Shown here piece after piece: positions 5,092 to 13,000 of a DNA stretch of 26,521 bases. The first letter of the stretch is position 1. Every line of letters begins with the position of its first letter. Where the stretch lies: positions 1-26,521 of IMG/VR virus record IMGVR_UViG_3300022542_000546; one strand, written 5' to 3'. This DNA is from a virus. The position numbers and the translations under genes are program-made. The notes below the pieces were generated by a model. That model saw nothing but the letters and a program-made list of their open reading frames with translations, ran no database searches and was not told the origin of the DNA.

Positions 5092-5526
5092 CTATTTGTT
5101 GGTAGCGTCTGAATACGCTTGTATCAACGCCCTAACGTTGGTAACGTATGCCGGTCTTTCGTCTGGCAAGATCCCGCTTGCGTCAATTTTTATACCAAAA
5201 AGGTTAATGCCTGATTTAATTAATAAAATTAAAGCTGCGTCGTCCGGCCTCGTTTTCATTGCGTATTCGTAGGCGGTTTGGAGTACATTTGCGTTAAGTA
5301 GCTGTTCGTCGCTCATTAGCAATACACCGTCAATCCAAGGTTTAGCCGTAACGACGAATTCCGGGTCTGTGGTTTTGAGAAATGTTCCCAGGTCGCTGCC
5401 GAATGTTTCATAGTTGCTTTTCTCAAGAGATGGATTCACCTGAATAAACTTGCATCCTGTCAATGCAAACAGGAACACCATAGCTAATACTGCAAAAAAC
5501 ATTGTGTTGCCTTTTTTCCTATACAT
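5092..5526 (-). CDS. Phage-encoded lipoprotein (144 aa)
   Basis: The N-terminus MYRKKGNTM is followed by a hydrophobic stretch and the lipobox ALTGC, with Cys25 as the likely lipidated residue. This indicates export and attachment to a membrane. The mature part of about 120 residues is helical-looking and acidic/mixed (SNYETFGSDLGTFLKTTD, LLNANVLQTAYEYAM). AAGGAGG lies 7 nt before the ATG. The gene follows the endolysin directly, so an outer-membrane spanin-type subunit is one option. However, no inner-membrane spanin partner is obvious and the protein is long and not Pro-rich. Superinfection exclusion by a surface lipoprotein is the other option. Confidence 0.75.
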   Translation of the reverse strand: MYRKKGNTMFFAVLAMVFLFALTGCKFIQVNPSLEKSNYETFGSDLGTFLKTTDPEFVVTAKPWIDGVLLMSDEQLLNANVLQTAYEYAMKTRPDDAALILLIKSGINLFGIKIDASGILPDERPAYVTNVRALIQAYSDATNK

Positions 5527-5530
5527 TTTT

Positions 5531-5965
5531 TTACCTCCTTGGTTTAATTACCTCTTCATAATGCCACAAATCTTGAAAATCCTGGTCGGTAATTGGTTCC
5601 CCGTTTTGATTCCAATTTCCACCCCAACGGATAGGAATGCCAAGTTTTTCACCACAAGCCTGCACAACCCCTGCCAAAAAAATACAATGATACCAATTAT
5701 CTGATGCTTTTCCATTTACATAAGGGGCAGCATCGACAGCGTGAGCAAGATCGTTCGGGTTTAATACGTTATGTTTACTGTTGGGCCACAGAACTCTTGA
5801 TCTGTCTATTTTAAACAATCTGTTTTGTCGTGCCTTAGCTCTTCTACTTTCAATAGCCGCAATATCTATTAATCCCATTGCAAGAGCTTCATCGAAAACT
5901 AATTGAAGATTAAAAGATGCCGTAATTAAAACTCCTGAAGATGTTCTTCCGTAAGAATATTTCAT
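5531..5965 (-). CDS. Endolysin, M15-type zinc peptidase (L-alanyl-D-glutamate/DD-peptidase family)
   Basis: The start is placed at 5965 (MKYSYGRTSS), because AAGGAT lies about 9 nt upstream and the ATG overlaps the preceding TGA as ATGA. A longer open frame to 6037 runs through the neighbour. The 144-aa length matches the T5-style peptidoglycan peptidases. Motifs are SKHN (63-66), HAVDAAPY (75-82), the Trp-Gly-Gly (114-116) with W118, then DFQDLWHYE (129-137). Zinc ligands would be His65, Asp78 and His135, with Glu/Asp catalysis nearby. The enzyme would cleave peptide cross-bridges of the cell wall at lysis. There is no signal peptide, so it needs a holin, and candidate membrane genes flank it. 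Confidence 0.88.
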   Translation of the reverse strand: MKYSYGRTSSGVLITASFNLQLVFDEALAMGLIDIAAIESRRAKARQNRLFKIDRSRVLWPNSKHNVLNPNDLAHAVDAAPYVNGKASDNWYHCIFLAGVVQACGEKLGIPIRWGGNWNQNGEPITDQDFQDLWHYEEVIKPRR

Positions 5966-6195
5966 GACAATATCCTTATAGCACCAAAAACAAGAGATGT
6001 CAAGGCTATTCCTATTCCTGCGCTTTTCCACATCCACGCTATCGCTCTTCTGTTCAGTTCCGTTTGGGTCTTAATTCCCACATTGCCATTACCCTCAAGA
6101 ATTAAAAACAGTTTTTCAAAGCCTTTCTCTTGTCTTTTTGCAAGAGTTTCAACGGTTTCCGTTAATACAGCCACCTCGGTGCTTATATCAGTCAT
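5962..6195 (-). CDS. Small coiled-coil membrane protein (XhlA-like), lysis module
   Basis: The start at 6195 (MTDISTEV) is chosen for AGGAG 7 nt upstream; the open frame to 6231 lacks one. The 77-aa protein has an amphipathic, coiled-coil-like N-terminal half (STEVAVLTETVETLAKRQEK) and one C-terminal membrane helix (about 54-76) ending SLVFGAIRILS. This topology resembles XhlA-type proteins that work with holin and endolysin, and also many small phage membrane proteins encoded just before an endolysin. The stop overlaps the endolysin start by 4 nt, so the two are translationally coupled. The lysis role is inferred from position and topology. Confidence 0.7.
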   Translation of the reverse strand: MTDISTEVAVLTETVETLAKRQEKGFEKLFLILEGNGNVGIKTQTELNRRAIAWMWKSAGIGIALTSLVFGAIRILS

Positions 6196-6205
6196 TGTAT
6201 GCTCC

Positions 6206-6400
6206 TTAGAAAAATTCCCAGAACCAGCCAAACAGACTATTCAGGAACCCGCCCTCTACTGGTGCTGGAGCGTCTTCAAGAAAACCATAGCTTATATATA
6301 AATTAGCAATATTTGCAGCGCCTGTTGCGCTATCGTAGGTTTCTGTATAAACGCCCAATGTGGCTATAGCGGTTATATCAAGACCGTTGTACAGCGACAC
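6206..6400 (-). CDS. Small protein, copy B of a duplicated 64-aa family
   Basis: The gene starts with GTG at 6400 (AGGA a few bases upstream) and overlaps the end of the 162-aa gene by 23 nt. The N-terminal 45 residues (MSLYNGLDITAIATLGVYTETY...) match the 64-aa protein at 6863-7057 at roughly 30 of 45 positions, including MSLYNGLD, GVYTETY, IANLY and EDAP. The C-terminal 19 residues differ completely (VEGGFLNSLFGWFWEFF here) and are very aromatic and hydrophobic. I do not recognise the family. The position after the fibre-like genes and before the lysis module suggests a small virion-associated or fibre-accessory protein, but that is weak. Confidence 0.7.
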   Translation of the reverse strand: MSLYNGLDITAIATLGVYTETYDSATGAANIANLYISYGFLEDAPAPVEGGFLNSLFGWFWEFF

Positions 6401-6866
6401 TTTTCCTTTCCTTTCTTAACAAACCCCTATATTTCCAGTATTTTATTGAAAACAATCTAACAAACCACGGAATGGCTCTAAAGGTTGTATCCAACATAAA
6501 ACGTTTCATTTCAACCGCTCTACCCTCTGCCAGCTTCTTATAGGTTGCAGCGAGCAGAGTCTTCTGGTTAAGCACATCGGCTGCTTGTCTAATGTTCTGG
6601 TCAAGCTCGTTTCCTGCTGAACCGAAAGTTCCGTCACCCTTAAAATGGCCTTCCTTCATTATTCGCATAAAAGTTAACAGGATTGCTCCGCCGGCTACTT
6701 CAACAGAATATTTTTTGCGATTAACCAACCAGTCAACAATCATACCCATCGTCCTTGCGATAGGTTTATCTTTCGATCCGCCTTCACGATATGGTTCCAT
6801 GAGCTTTTCAAAATCAAACTCATTAATTTTGTCTAAAATTTCTTGATCTGTTAATTTCTCTTTCAT
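6378..6866 (-). CDS. Protein of unknown function between the 64-aa paralogues (162 aa)
   Basis: I do not recognise this protein. It is helical-looking, with charged N- and C-termini (MKEKLTDQEILDKINEFDFEKL; RKERKSV) and moderately hydrophobic stretches near AGGAILLTFMRIM and AIPWFVRLFSIKYW, which could touch a membrane. A KDKPIARTMGMIVDWL segment precedes the first of these. The start overlaps the upstream 64-aa gene by ATGA, and the end overlaps the second 64-aa gene. Its insertion between two paralogues suggests that the pair arose by duplication around this gene, or that the gene moved in between them. Confidence 0.7.
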   Translation of the reverse strand: MKEKLTDQEILDKINEFDFEKLMEPYREGGSKDKPIARTMGMIVDWLVNRKKYSVEVAGGAILLTFMRIMKEGHFKGDGTFGSAGNELDQNIRQAADVLNQKTLLAATYKKLAEGRAVEMKRFMLDTTFRAIPWFVRLFSIKYWKYRGLLRKERKSVAVQRS

Positions 6867-7057
6867 TCAAGAACCCTCCTCAATAAATGCATTACTAAAG
6901 GTATAATGTTAAAGCTTATATTTGGAGCATCTTCAAACAAGCCAAAGGAAGCATAAAGATTAGCTATAGCGCCTGGATCTGATGCACTTGTATATGTTTC
7001 TGTGTATACTCCGTGTGAAACAATCGCTATTAAATCCAAGCCGTTATAAAGACTCAT
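6863..7057 (-). CDS. Small protein, copy A of a duplicated 64-aa family
   Basis: It begins MSLYNGLDLIAIVSHGVYTETY and shares about 30 of its first 45 residues with the gene at 6206-6400. Its C-terminal tail (SFNIIPLVMHLLRRVLE) is a hydrophobic/basic helix unlike the aromatic tail of copy B. The ATG lies 3 nt after the stop of the 403-aa fibre-like gene and no strong ribosome site is visible, so translational coupling is likely. The function is unknown. Conservation of the head with exchange of the tail suggests that the N-terminal 45 residues are an attachment or folding module. Confidence 0.7.
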   Translation of the reverse strand: MSLYNGLDLIAIVSHGVYTETYTSASDPGAIANLYASFGLFEDAPNISFNIIPLVMHLLRRVLE

Positions 7058-7060
7058 GGT

Positions 7061-8272
7061 TTATACCCAGCTAAACGCTGTTCGAGTTGTTAAGGTACTA
7101 TTATCTGTGATTGTCTGGCTACCAATATCAGCATCATCAGCCTCGTTTCGCAAAGCAACCGCTCCTGTAGAATTTGTAATAATTTCCTTGTTTTGCATAA
7201 ACCTATAAAGCCTTGCAAGAATAGTCTCAAATGAATGCGTCTGTCCGGTAATAGCTTCTGTTGCGTCCCATATAGCATTGTTTCCGGCTGTTGAAAGCGC
7301 ATAACCTGTCTTATCGCTGACGGTTGTTACAGAGCCAACAGACCCGCTTAAATTACCCGTAATATTCCCTGTAATATCCATTGTTTGGTTGGGTAGATTA
7401 ATATTCGTTAAACCAGCCCCGGCAGCGCCTATTTCTGCGGTATCGGTAAGGATAGAATCTAAAATAGTGTCAAGTCTTCCAGTATTTGTCCAATCCCCCT
7501 GAAGCTCATTCGTATCTGCTACGATTAAAGCAGTTTCAGCCTTCATTGCTATAATATCAGCCGCTATGTCTGCTCCGGCTGCATTCGTTATGACTGCCGC
7601 TTGGATTGCGTCTAATTCTGCTTGTAAGGTAGTTCCCGTGTCTGTGAGAATAGAGTCAAGAATGGTGTCTAATCTTCCTGCGTTTGTCCAATCTCCTTGC
7701 AATTCATTAGTATCAGCAAGAATAGCAGTAATATTAGAAAGCATAGTATCAAAATCCTGAGCGCCAGCATCGCTTACTACAACACCACCAGCAGCATCCG
7801 CAGCAGCAGCAGGTAACGCTGTGCCTGTAAGCCCTCTTGTGACAGAGTAATTAGAACAAGCACTTTCAAGGTTATTTGCTTCTGTCTCTTGAGCATCGGC
7901 TCTCCCTACAGTTTTAATATTCACATCCATAAAACCGACATCTTTAGCGGCATAAAGAGAATCCCAAGCAGCTTCTGAAAGAATATTAAATTCACCTTTG
8001 ACATGTAAAGCCCCAGATTCATGCACTGCGATAACAAGATTTCCTTCTGTGTTAGTGTCTGTTGTATCAAGCTCACAGTTATAATAGCCAATAGAATCAT
8101 GAGCTGCTGCGGTAATATCACTCTTTTGTGTTAACGCCTGACCATTTTTAGAAAGAAGGATGTCAGCTTGTGAAAGTGTTAATGCCGTTTCATCTGTATT
8201 TCCATCTGTGCTATCCACAAAAGGCCCAATTAAAACGTCAGCTGCTGTGTTTGCTCTTAGGTCTAAAGCCAT
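7061..8272 (-). CDS. Tail fibre/baseplate-like protein with internal repeat (403 aa)
   Basis: The protein is low in Cys and Lys, rich in Ala, Thr, Asp and Asn, and typical of fibrous phage structural proteins. Residues 1-105 look like a beta-rich BppU-type N-terminal domain (LRANTAADVLIGPFVD; GYYNCELDTTDT; HVKGEFNI). The middle carries a 27-residue repeat at about 186-212 and 252-278, sharing ADTNELQGDWTN and GRLDTILDSILTDT. The C-terminus has a LARLYRFMQNKEI segment often seen near the end of fibre proteins of this kind. It sits downstream of another fibre-like gene. It would form part of a host-contact appendage; the exact position in the virion is unknown. Confidence 0.75.
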   Translation of the reverse strand: MALDLRANTAADVLIGPFVDSTDGNTDETALTLSQADILLSKNGQALTQKSDITAAAHDSIGYYNCELDTTDTNTEGNLVIAVHESGALHVKGEFNILSEAAWDSLYAAKDVGFMDVNIKTVGRADAQETEANNLESACSNYSVTRGLTGTALPAAAADAAGGVVVSDAGAQDFDTMLSNITAILADTNELQGDWTNAGRLDTILDSILTDTGTTLQAELDAIQAAVITNAAGADIAADIIAMKAETALIVADTNELQGDWTNTGRLDTILDSILTDTAEIGAAGAGLTNINLPNQTMDITGNITGNLSGSVGSVTTVSDKTGYALSTAGNNAIWDATEAITGQTHSFETILARLYRFMQNKEIITNSTGAVALRNEADDADIGSQTITDNSTLTTRTAFSWV

Positions 8273-8274
8273 AA

Positions 8275-9297
8275 TTAAACTCCTATATTCTTAGTTAAAT
8301 GATGCATTGCTACTGGTATTGATAATCCACCTGCTGCCATAAGCCCAGCTTCAAAATCATCAAAAAACGCATTACCAGATGCTGTTGTATCGAAAACAAA
8401 GCCCTCGGATGTCTCTGTGTTATGATCTGATATGGTTTGGTCGCTCCCCTGCTGGACATCGTTACTAAATATTTTTATTGTGTTATCATTGCATTCAATT
8501 TTCACAACCGCATCTACTACACCCTGAAATGTTACAATAGAATCAGTGAGTGAGCCAGCTACATTCTTACATAAGCGAGCGCCTGCTCCACCAGAACCAG
8601 CCACATGGAAACCGACAAAGTTATCTAAATCAACCAAGCGGGAGCATAAATAAATTAATGCTCTAGGCTCAACACGAAGAGTCTTTATCTTAATATAATG
8701 ATCCGCACTTCCCTGGTCAGTACATGTCCAAACTGAAGCCCCGGAACCTCCACCACCGGTGGTAGGCTCCAAGGCGTTAGTTTTAATAAGGGCTCTATAA
8801 CCGCCATCAGTAACTAATGTCCATCCTGCCCTATCTTCAAGCAAATCATCATCATCGCCAGTAAAGTCATCTGTAAAAGTGCCGCTTGTTTTCGGTATGC
8901 CATCAAAAGCTAATTCACAATGATTTGGGTTTAATTTTTTAAGGATAGCATTAATTAGATCCTCATTTGTATTAACTCCTGATAGATCTTGTAACAAGAA
9001 TTCGTTGTTAGAAGAGTTTACAATTTTGTTAATTGTTGATGGAGAAACTTTCTTTGTAAGATCAACTCTTATATCATCAATATCAATATACTCTATTGTG
9101 GTGGTGTGAATTATCTTATCAATTTCCTGAAAATCAGCATCTTCACCACTGACTAAAACTAAACAAGTATTTGTTTTTATAGAATGGTGAGTTGATATCC
9201 AAAATTCTGAGCATAAAGATACATAACCGTCCAGACTGTCCACAATAGGATGGATATCGTTAATATATTTAGTTAAATAAGCTTCAATTTTCGCCAT
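8275..9297 (-). CDS. Fibre-like/adhesin protein with a C-terminal lectin-like beta domain (about 340 aa)
   Basis: The start is uncertain: ATG 9297 (MAKIEAYL) is used here, and an in-frame TTG at 9315 is possible. Neither has a clear ribosome site. Residues 1-130 form a mixed alpha/beta region (EAYLTKYINDIHPIVDSLDG; TCLVLVSGEDADFQEIDK). From about residue 135 there is a beta-sandwich-like domain starting TSGTFTDDFTGDDDDLLEDRAGW, with GGGGSG, then SSRLVDLDNFVGFHVAG and FFDDFEAG. This is the pattern of phage concanavalin/LamG-like domains that begin with a DDFTG-type strand. It would bind a surface glycan or serve as a fibre segment. It is in series with the 403-aa fibre-like gene, with a 2-nt gap. 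Confidence 0.65.
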   Translation of the reverse strand: MAKIEAYLTKYINDIHPIVDSLDGYVSLCSEFWISTHHSIKTNTCLVLVSGEDADFQEIDKIIHTTTIEYIDIDDIRVDLTKKVSPSTINKIVNSSNNEFLLQDLSGVNTNEDLINAILKKLNPNHCELAFDGIPKTSGTFTDDFTGDDDDLLEDRAGWTLVTDGGYRALIKTNALEPTTGGGGSGASVWTCTDQGSADHYIKIKTLRVEPRALIYLCSRLVDLDNFVGFHVAGSGGAGARLCKNVAGSLTDSIVTFQGVVDAVVKIECNDNTIKIFSNDVQQGSDQTISDHNTETSEGFVFDTTASGNAFFDDFEAGLMAAGGLSIPVAMHHLTKNIGV

Positions 9298-9335
9298 ATT
9301 AGTTATACAAATCAACTTAAAATTCGTTTAAAAAA

Positions 9336-9749
9336 CTATGGTGTTTTCACAACGGCAATAATTTCAAGTATTGTTGTTGGTACTGGAGGTGTGCTATCTA
9401 AGGTTGCCGATACTTCATTACTCCTTGTTGCCTCATTATCACTAGTATCGTAAGGAACAACTATCCAATACCATGTTCCATCTTCTATATTGTTCATCGT
9501 TAAAGCTTCTCTGTCAAATTCTAAATCCGGTATTAGGTTGTGGTCGTATATTTCATTATTTGGTAGGACTATTGCCACAGGAATATCCACTCCAATAACT
9601 TGACTACCTGGCGTAGCAGAGCGGTATAATTTATATCCAGCAAGATCTGCTTCCATACTTTTGGCCCATTTGAAAGTTACTGAATTATCCCCAAAAGCTA
9701 CCCCTGCCAACATTACAAAACTTATCAGTGCTATTAAAAGTCTTTTCAT
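9336..9749 (-). CDS. Exported fibronectin-type-III-like protein (137 aa)
   Basis: The N-terminus MKRLLIALISFVMLAGVAFG is a clear Sec signal peptide, with likely cleavage after Gly20 before DNS. Residues 22-118 read as one fibronectin III-like domain: VTFKWAKSMEADLAGYKLYRS for the first strands, then a Tyr-containing middle and DGTWYWIVVPYDTSDNEATRSNEVSATL for the last strands. AAGGAG lies about 8 nt before the ATG. It is unusual for a phage late protein encoded between an ejection protein and fibre genes to be exported. It may decorate the infected cell envelope or be assembled onto the virion from the periplasm. The fold is inferred by eye. Confidence 0.72.
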   Translation of the reverse strand: MKRLLIALISFVMLAGVAFGDNSVTFKWAKSMEADLAGYKLYRSATPGSQVIGVDIPVAIVLPNNEIYDHNLIPDLEFDREALTMNNIEDGTWYWIVVPYDTSDNEATRSNEVSATLDSTPPVPTTILEIIAVVKTP

Positions 9750-9784
9750 CGGTCATTCTCCTTATTTTTTACATAGTTTATACT

Positions 9785-12700
9785 CTATTCTGTATTTTGT
9801 CGTTCCATTTCGATGTATTCTTGTATTTCTGACGCCCTTTCGTACAATTTAGCCCTTGCTTTGTCCTTTGCCTCATTAAAATATGACTGGATTCTTTGAA
9901 TCTTTCGGTCATCACTCAACTTCTTGTAGCTTCTATCGTGTTTAATGAGACGGTTCAAAGCTTCTTTCAGGTTTTTACCCCCGTGAACCTCAACCTTGTT
10001 CATTAAAATTATATAATCATCGTATTCTTGCGGTGTTAATTTAACCGAAATGCCTCTAATTTGCTGTGTTTTGTTTGGCATTGATAACGGAGCTTTCAGT
10101 TCAAAGAGTTCTTTGTCAACCACGGATTCTACTTTTTTACTTGTGTAAATCGGTGAAATAATATCCGGCCCCAACCCGCCCCCTAAGATAATCGGTTCTG
10201 CCCAAAGATTACGCCTTACAGGCAATGTTTCTGAATATCCTGGGATTCTTGACTTAATCTGATCCATATAGCTGTTAACGGCTTCCATTTCGGGGGACAT
10301 CGCCCTTTCAATTTGAGCCACGCCTGTTGGAACGACTGTGCCGGCTAATCTTCTTGTCCACTGTTCACCGTATCTGTCGGAGTCGTTTAGAGCTTCTAAA
10401 GCATCCGACACACCCCGCAACCATGTCTTTGATGTTACATTCTTTGAAATGGAACCTACAATCATTGTAGCGAGGCTGTCTCGTTCTTCATCAGACAATT
10501 GGCCCATAATTTCGGTTGAATCCGCTGCTAAACCGAAAAGCATCCCTATAGGTTCGAGTCTACCATATGCATAATATGTATCGCCGACTTTAACTGAGTA
10601 CGGTTGCCAACCCTGATTATATAAGTGCGCCTTTAGCTTTGGACTTGTCGGCCCTCCACCTGTGATTTGCCCACTTGCCGCTAATGTGGCTACTGTAGCC
10701 ATGGTCATTGAACCCAAGGAAATACGAGCAAGAGCTAAGTCTCGCGCAGCGCCCCCGCCTGCTATATCTGTCCGAACAGATTTCATAAAGGGTGCGAGAG
10801 GTGTTCTTTCAAAGGCAAACTTTACGATATTGGTAGGTGTTCTTATAAAAGGGACAACCACTCTTAAAGCTGCTGAATCGGTTTTAGATAAAGCTTGCAG
10901 CAATTTGCTTTCAAGTGGCTTTGTAAACGTCTGATATCTTGATGCATCAACAGCCGCGGCATGCACATTCGGCGCTAAAGTCTCTGGATCTGATTTTATT
11001 TCCATGATTCTTTTAGCAAGGTTTGTGCCTTTCAACCCTTCATCCGTAGCCATACGATAAGCTTGTGCGTTTAATTCCATTCGATATCCGATAGCCTTAA
11101 ATAGCTCATCTTCAGCCATTAACGCCCTGCCCGGTAATCGAACACCCGCACCCAAAAAGTCAACCGCCCTTGCCGACATTCCGCCAGCTTCTAAAGCGTT
11201 TGGAGCTAACTTTTTAATGACAGGCAATTGTTTTATGTTTTCGGCAGTTATAGAACGATAGCGTTTTAGCTCAATTTTAGATAGTGCATCAGACGGTTCG
11301 CCAGTCACCATTGTTTTTGTGAATAGTTTTATACCATCCTTAAATCCTTCAACCAATCCAAAAGCCTGCCTAATTGCTTCACCTTCTTTAATTGCTTGCG
11401 GACCGGGCATGATCCTTCCAATTGTACCAGCCAAAAGTCTCTCTGGTACTTGCCACATTGCCGTAAGCATGTTAGACATGGTATTCACTGCGTGAGTTTG
11501 TGGGCCTGATAAAAGACCGTTAATCCACGCCTCAAGGAACATATCTTTAGTGGTAGCCCTTTGAACATTTCTGGTAAAGTTCGTAACCTGCCCCACGTCC
11601 TCCATAGAACCGATTGCAGCAGCCATTTTTTCAGGCGATACCCCTTCTGGCATTGATTTTAAAACATCGCCTATCTGCTTAACCTTAAACGCTTCTGTTT
11701 TCGCAGGAATTCTAAAAGCCTGCAAAGCCCTTCCCGCTTCGGCTGTCATGCCTTGCACCTGTGCTTGAATAGCATAATGAAGGTTTAGCGCTTTTTGAAA
11801 TTCAAACTTGTCAACGCCTGTGGCTTCAAGGGTTTGTATTTTCTTTGCTAAATTAGACAAGTTGTCGGCAGAGCTTGCAAGCAAAAACCTCGCTGCGGTT
11901 GCTTCCTCTGCGTTGAATGCCTGCCCCCTGCGTCTTTTTAAAAGCTTTCCAGGAGTCATACCGAGCATTTCGGCGGCTTCTACAGTTCTTTTGTTAGATC
12001 GATAGCCTCTTGTAGCCTCGCCTAATTCTTTCTTAAAGAGCTTTACTGTTTTGCCGTAAATCTTACCTAATTGCTCTGCGTTTTCAACCCTCGAAAGATT
12101 TAAATTGCCTGCAAATTCTCTAACTGCTCCCGCTTTTGATATCTTTTTTACAATGTCCGGTTGTGCTTTTAAAAAATCGCCTATTTCAATGGGTTTTTTT
12201 AGTTTGGGAACGCCGCTTTTAGCTGCAAGCTTCTCTATACCCTCGATTATTTTAGAGGTGGGTGTTTTAAGGGGTGTGGTCACTGTGCTTTTTTCTACTC
12301 TCGCTGCTTTAGATATAGGAACTTCGCCAAGCTCCTTGTTTATTTCTTTAATTATAGCAGCGTGCTTTTTCCTGCTATAAGCTTTGCCGAACTTAATCTC
12401 ACCAGACTCGTTAGCTAATATACCCTTAATTTGTTTAACTTGGGTTTTCATAGCTTCTTTGGTGACTTCTTTCCCGGCTTTCTGTGCCAGCTTGAAAACT
12501 CCTCTTTCGATAGCACTTTCTAAAGTAACCCCTGATATTAAGCCCACCGTTAAAGCAAAAGGTAAAGCCAACATAGGCGCCTTAACTTCTAATGCTTCTG
12601 AAACTGCGCCTATAGGATAATCAGCCGCACCACCTACAATCCCAGAAGTCACAGCTCTACCTAGCGAAGGCATTAATTTCATTCCGGCCCTCATAGACAT

Positions 12701-13000
12701 TTTAAACATTCCGCCCGCTCCACCAGCAAAAGCCATTATAGGATCAAGCACTGGCTCTTCAAGTTCGCCGAAGGATTCTTGTATTTCTTTTTCACCCTTA
12801 CCTTTTGCACGAGCGCTCTCAATAAAAGTCCTTTTTCCCTTCTCGTATTCATCTTTCTCTTTTTTTATCTTTTCCTCGGCCATTGCTGTGTCAGCCTTAA
12901 CCTTTCTTACCCACTCCACAAAAGGTGAATGATATTCTTCAGCAATCTGACGGGATAAAAGATATTGACTTTCTGTATTTAATTCATTATCTTCAGGCAT
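9785..13000 (-). CDS. Large internal virion/ejection protein (1071 aa)
   Basis: This is the largest gene of the window. The N-terminus is charged and helical (KVKADTAMAEEKIKKEKDEYEK). A glycine/alanine-rich hydrophobic region spans about residues 88-165 (AFAGGAGGMFKMSMRAGMKL; MLALPFALTVGLISGV). Long helical stretches follow, then a C-terminal part with the block GPQTHAVNTMSN and conserved-looking text around SVKVGDTYYAYGRLEPIGM. This pattern occurs in very large phage proteins ejected into the host at infection and in so-called large polyvalent proteins (LPD38-like region). Position after tail tube and internal core genes supports an ejection role: forming a conduit across the envelope. No peptidoglycan hydrolase motif was recognised. 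GAGG 7 nt upstream supports the start. Confidence 0.75.
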   Translation of the reverse strand: MPEDNELNTESQYLLSRQIAEEYHSPFVEWVRKVKADTAMAEEKIKKEKDEYEKGKRTFIESARAKGKGEKEIQESFGELEEPVLDPIMAFAGGAGGMFKMSMRAGMKLMPSLGRAVTSGIVGGAADYPIGAVSEALEVKAPMLALPFALTVGLISGVTLESAIERGVFKLAQKAGKEVTKEAMKTQVKQIKGILANESGEIKFGKAYSRKKHAAIIKEINKELGEVPISKAARVEKSTVTTPLKTPTSKIIEGIEKLAAKSGVPKLKKPIEIGDFLKAQPDIVKKISKAGAVREFAGNLNLSRVENAEQLGKIYGKTVKLFKKELGEATRGYRSNKRTVEAAEMLGMTPGKLLKRRRGQAFNAEEATAARFLLASSADNLSNLAKKIQTLEATGVDKFEFQKALNLHYAIQAQVQGMTAEAGRALQAFRIPAKTEAFKVKQIGDVLKSMPEGVSPEKMAAAIGSMEDVGQVTNFTRNVQRATTKDMFLEAWINGLLSGPQTHAVNTMSNMLTAMWQVPERLLAGTIGRIMPGPQAIKEGEAIRQAFGLVEGFKDGIKLFTKTMVTGEPSDALSKIELKRYRSITAENIKQLPVIKKLAPNALEAGGMSARAVDFLGAGVRLPGRALMAEDELFKAIGYRMELNAQAYRMATDEGLKGTNLAKRIMEIKSDPETLAPNVHAAAVDASRYQTFTKPLESKLLQALSKTDSAALRVVVPFIRTPTNIVKFAFERTPLAPFMKSVRTDIAGGGAARDLALARISLGSMTMATVATLAASGQITGGGPTSPKLKAHLYNQGWQPYSVKVGDTYYAYGRLEPIGMLFGLAADSTEIMGQLSDEERDSLATMIVGSISKNVTSKTWLRGVSDALEALNDSDRYGEQWTRRLAGTVVPTGVAQIERAMSPEMEAVNSYMDQIKSRIPGYSETLPVRRNLWAEPIILGGGLGPDIISPIYTSKKVESVVDKELFELKAPLSMPNKTQQIRGISVKLTPQEYDDYIILMNKVEVHGGKNLKEALNRLIKHDRSYKKLSDDRKIQRIQSYFNEAKDKARAKLYERASEIQEYIEMERQNTE

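Noticed and set aside
4779-5272. Several + strand frames across the lysis region (4779-4985, 4813-5112, 4958-5272)
   Set aside because: They overlap well-supported - strand genes with ribosome sites and give Ser/Pro/Phe-rich unlikely proteins.
7061-9297. Possible diversity-generating retroelement target, because BPP-1-like capsid genes are present
   Set aside because: No reverse transcriptase, no template/variable repeat pair and no C-type-lectin end motif was visible in the fibre-like genes in this window.
9785-13000. Several + strand frames within the 1071-aa gene, such as 10338-10574, 10662-10934 and 12105-12380
   Set aside because: They are antisense shadows with no ribosome site and biased Ser/Ala/Pro composition.
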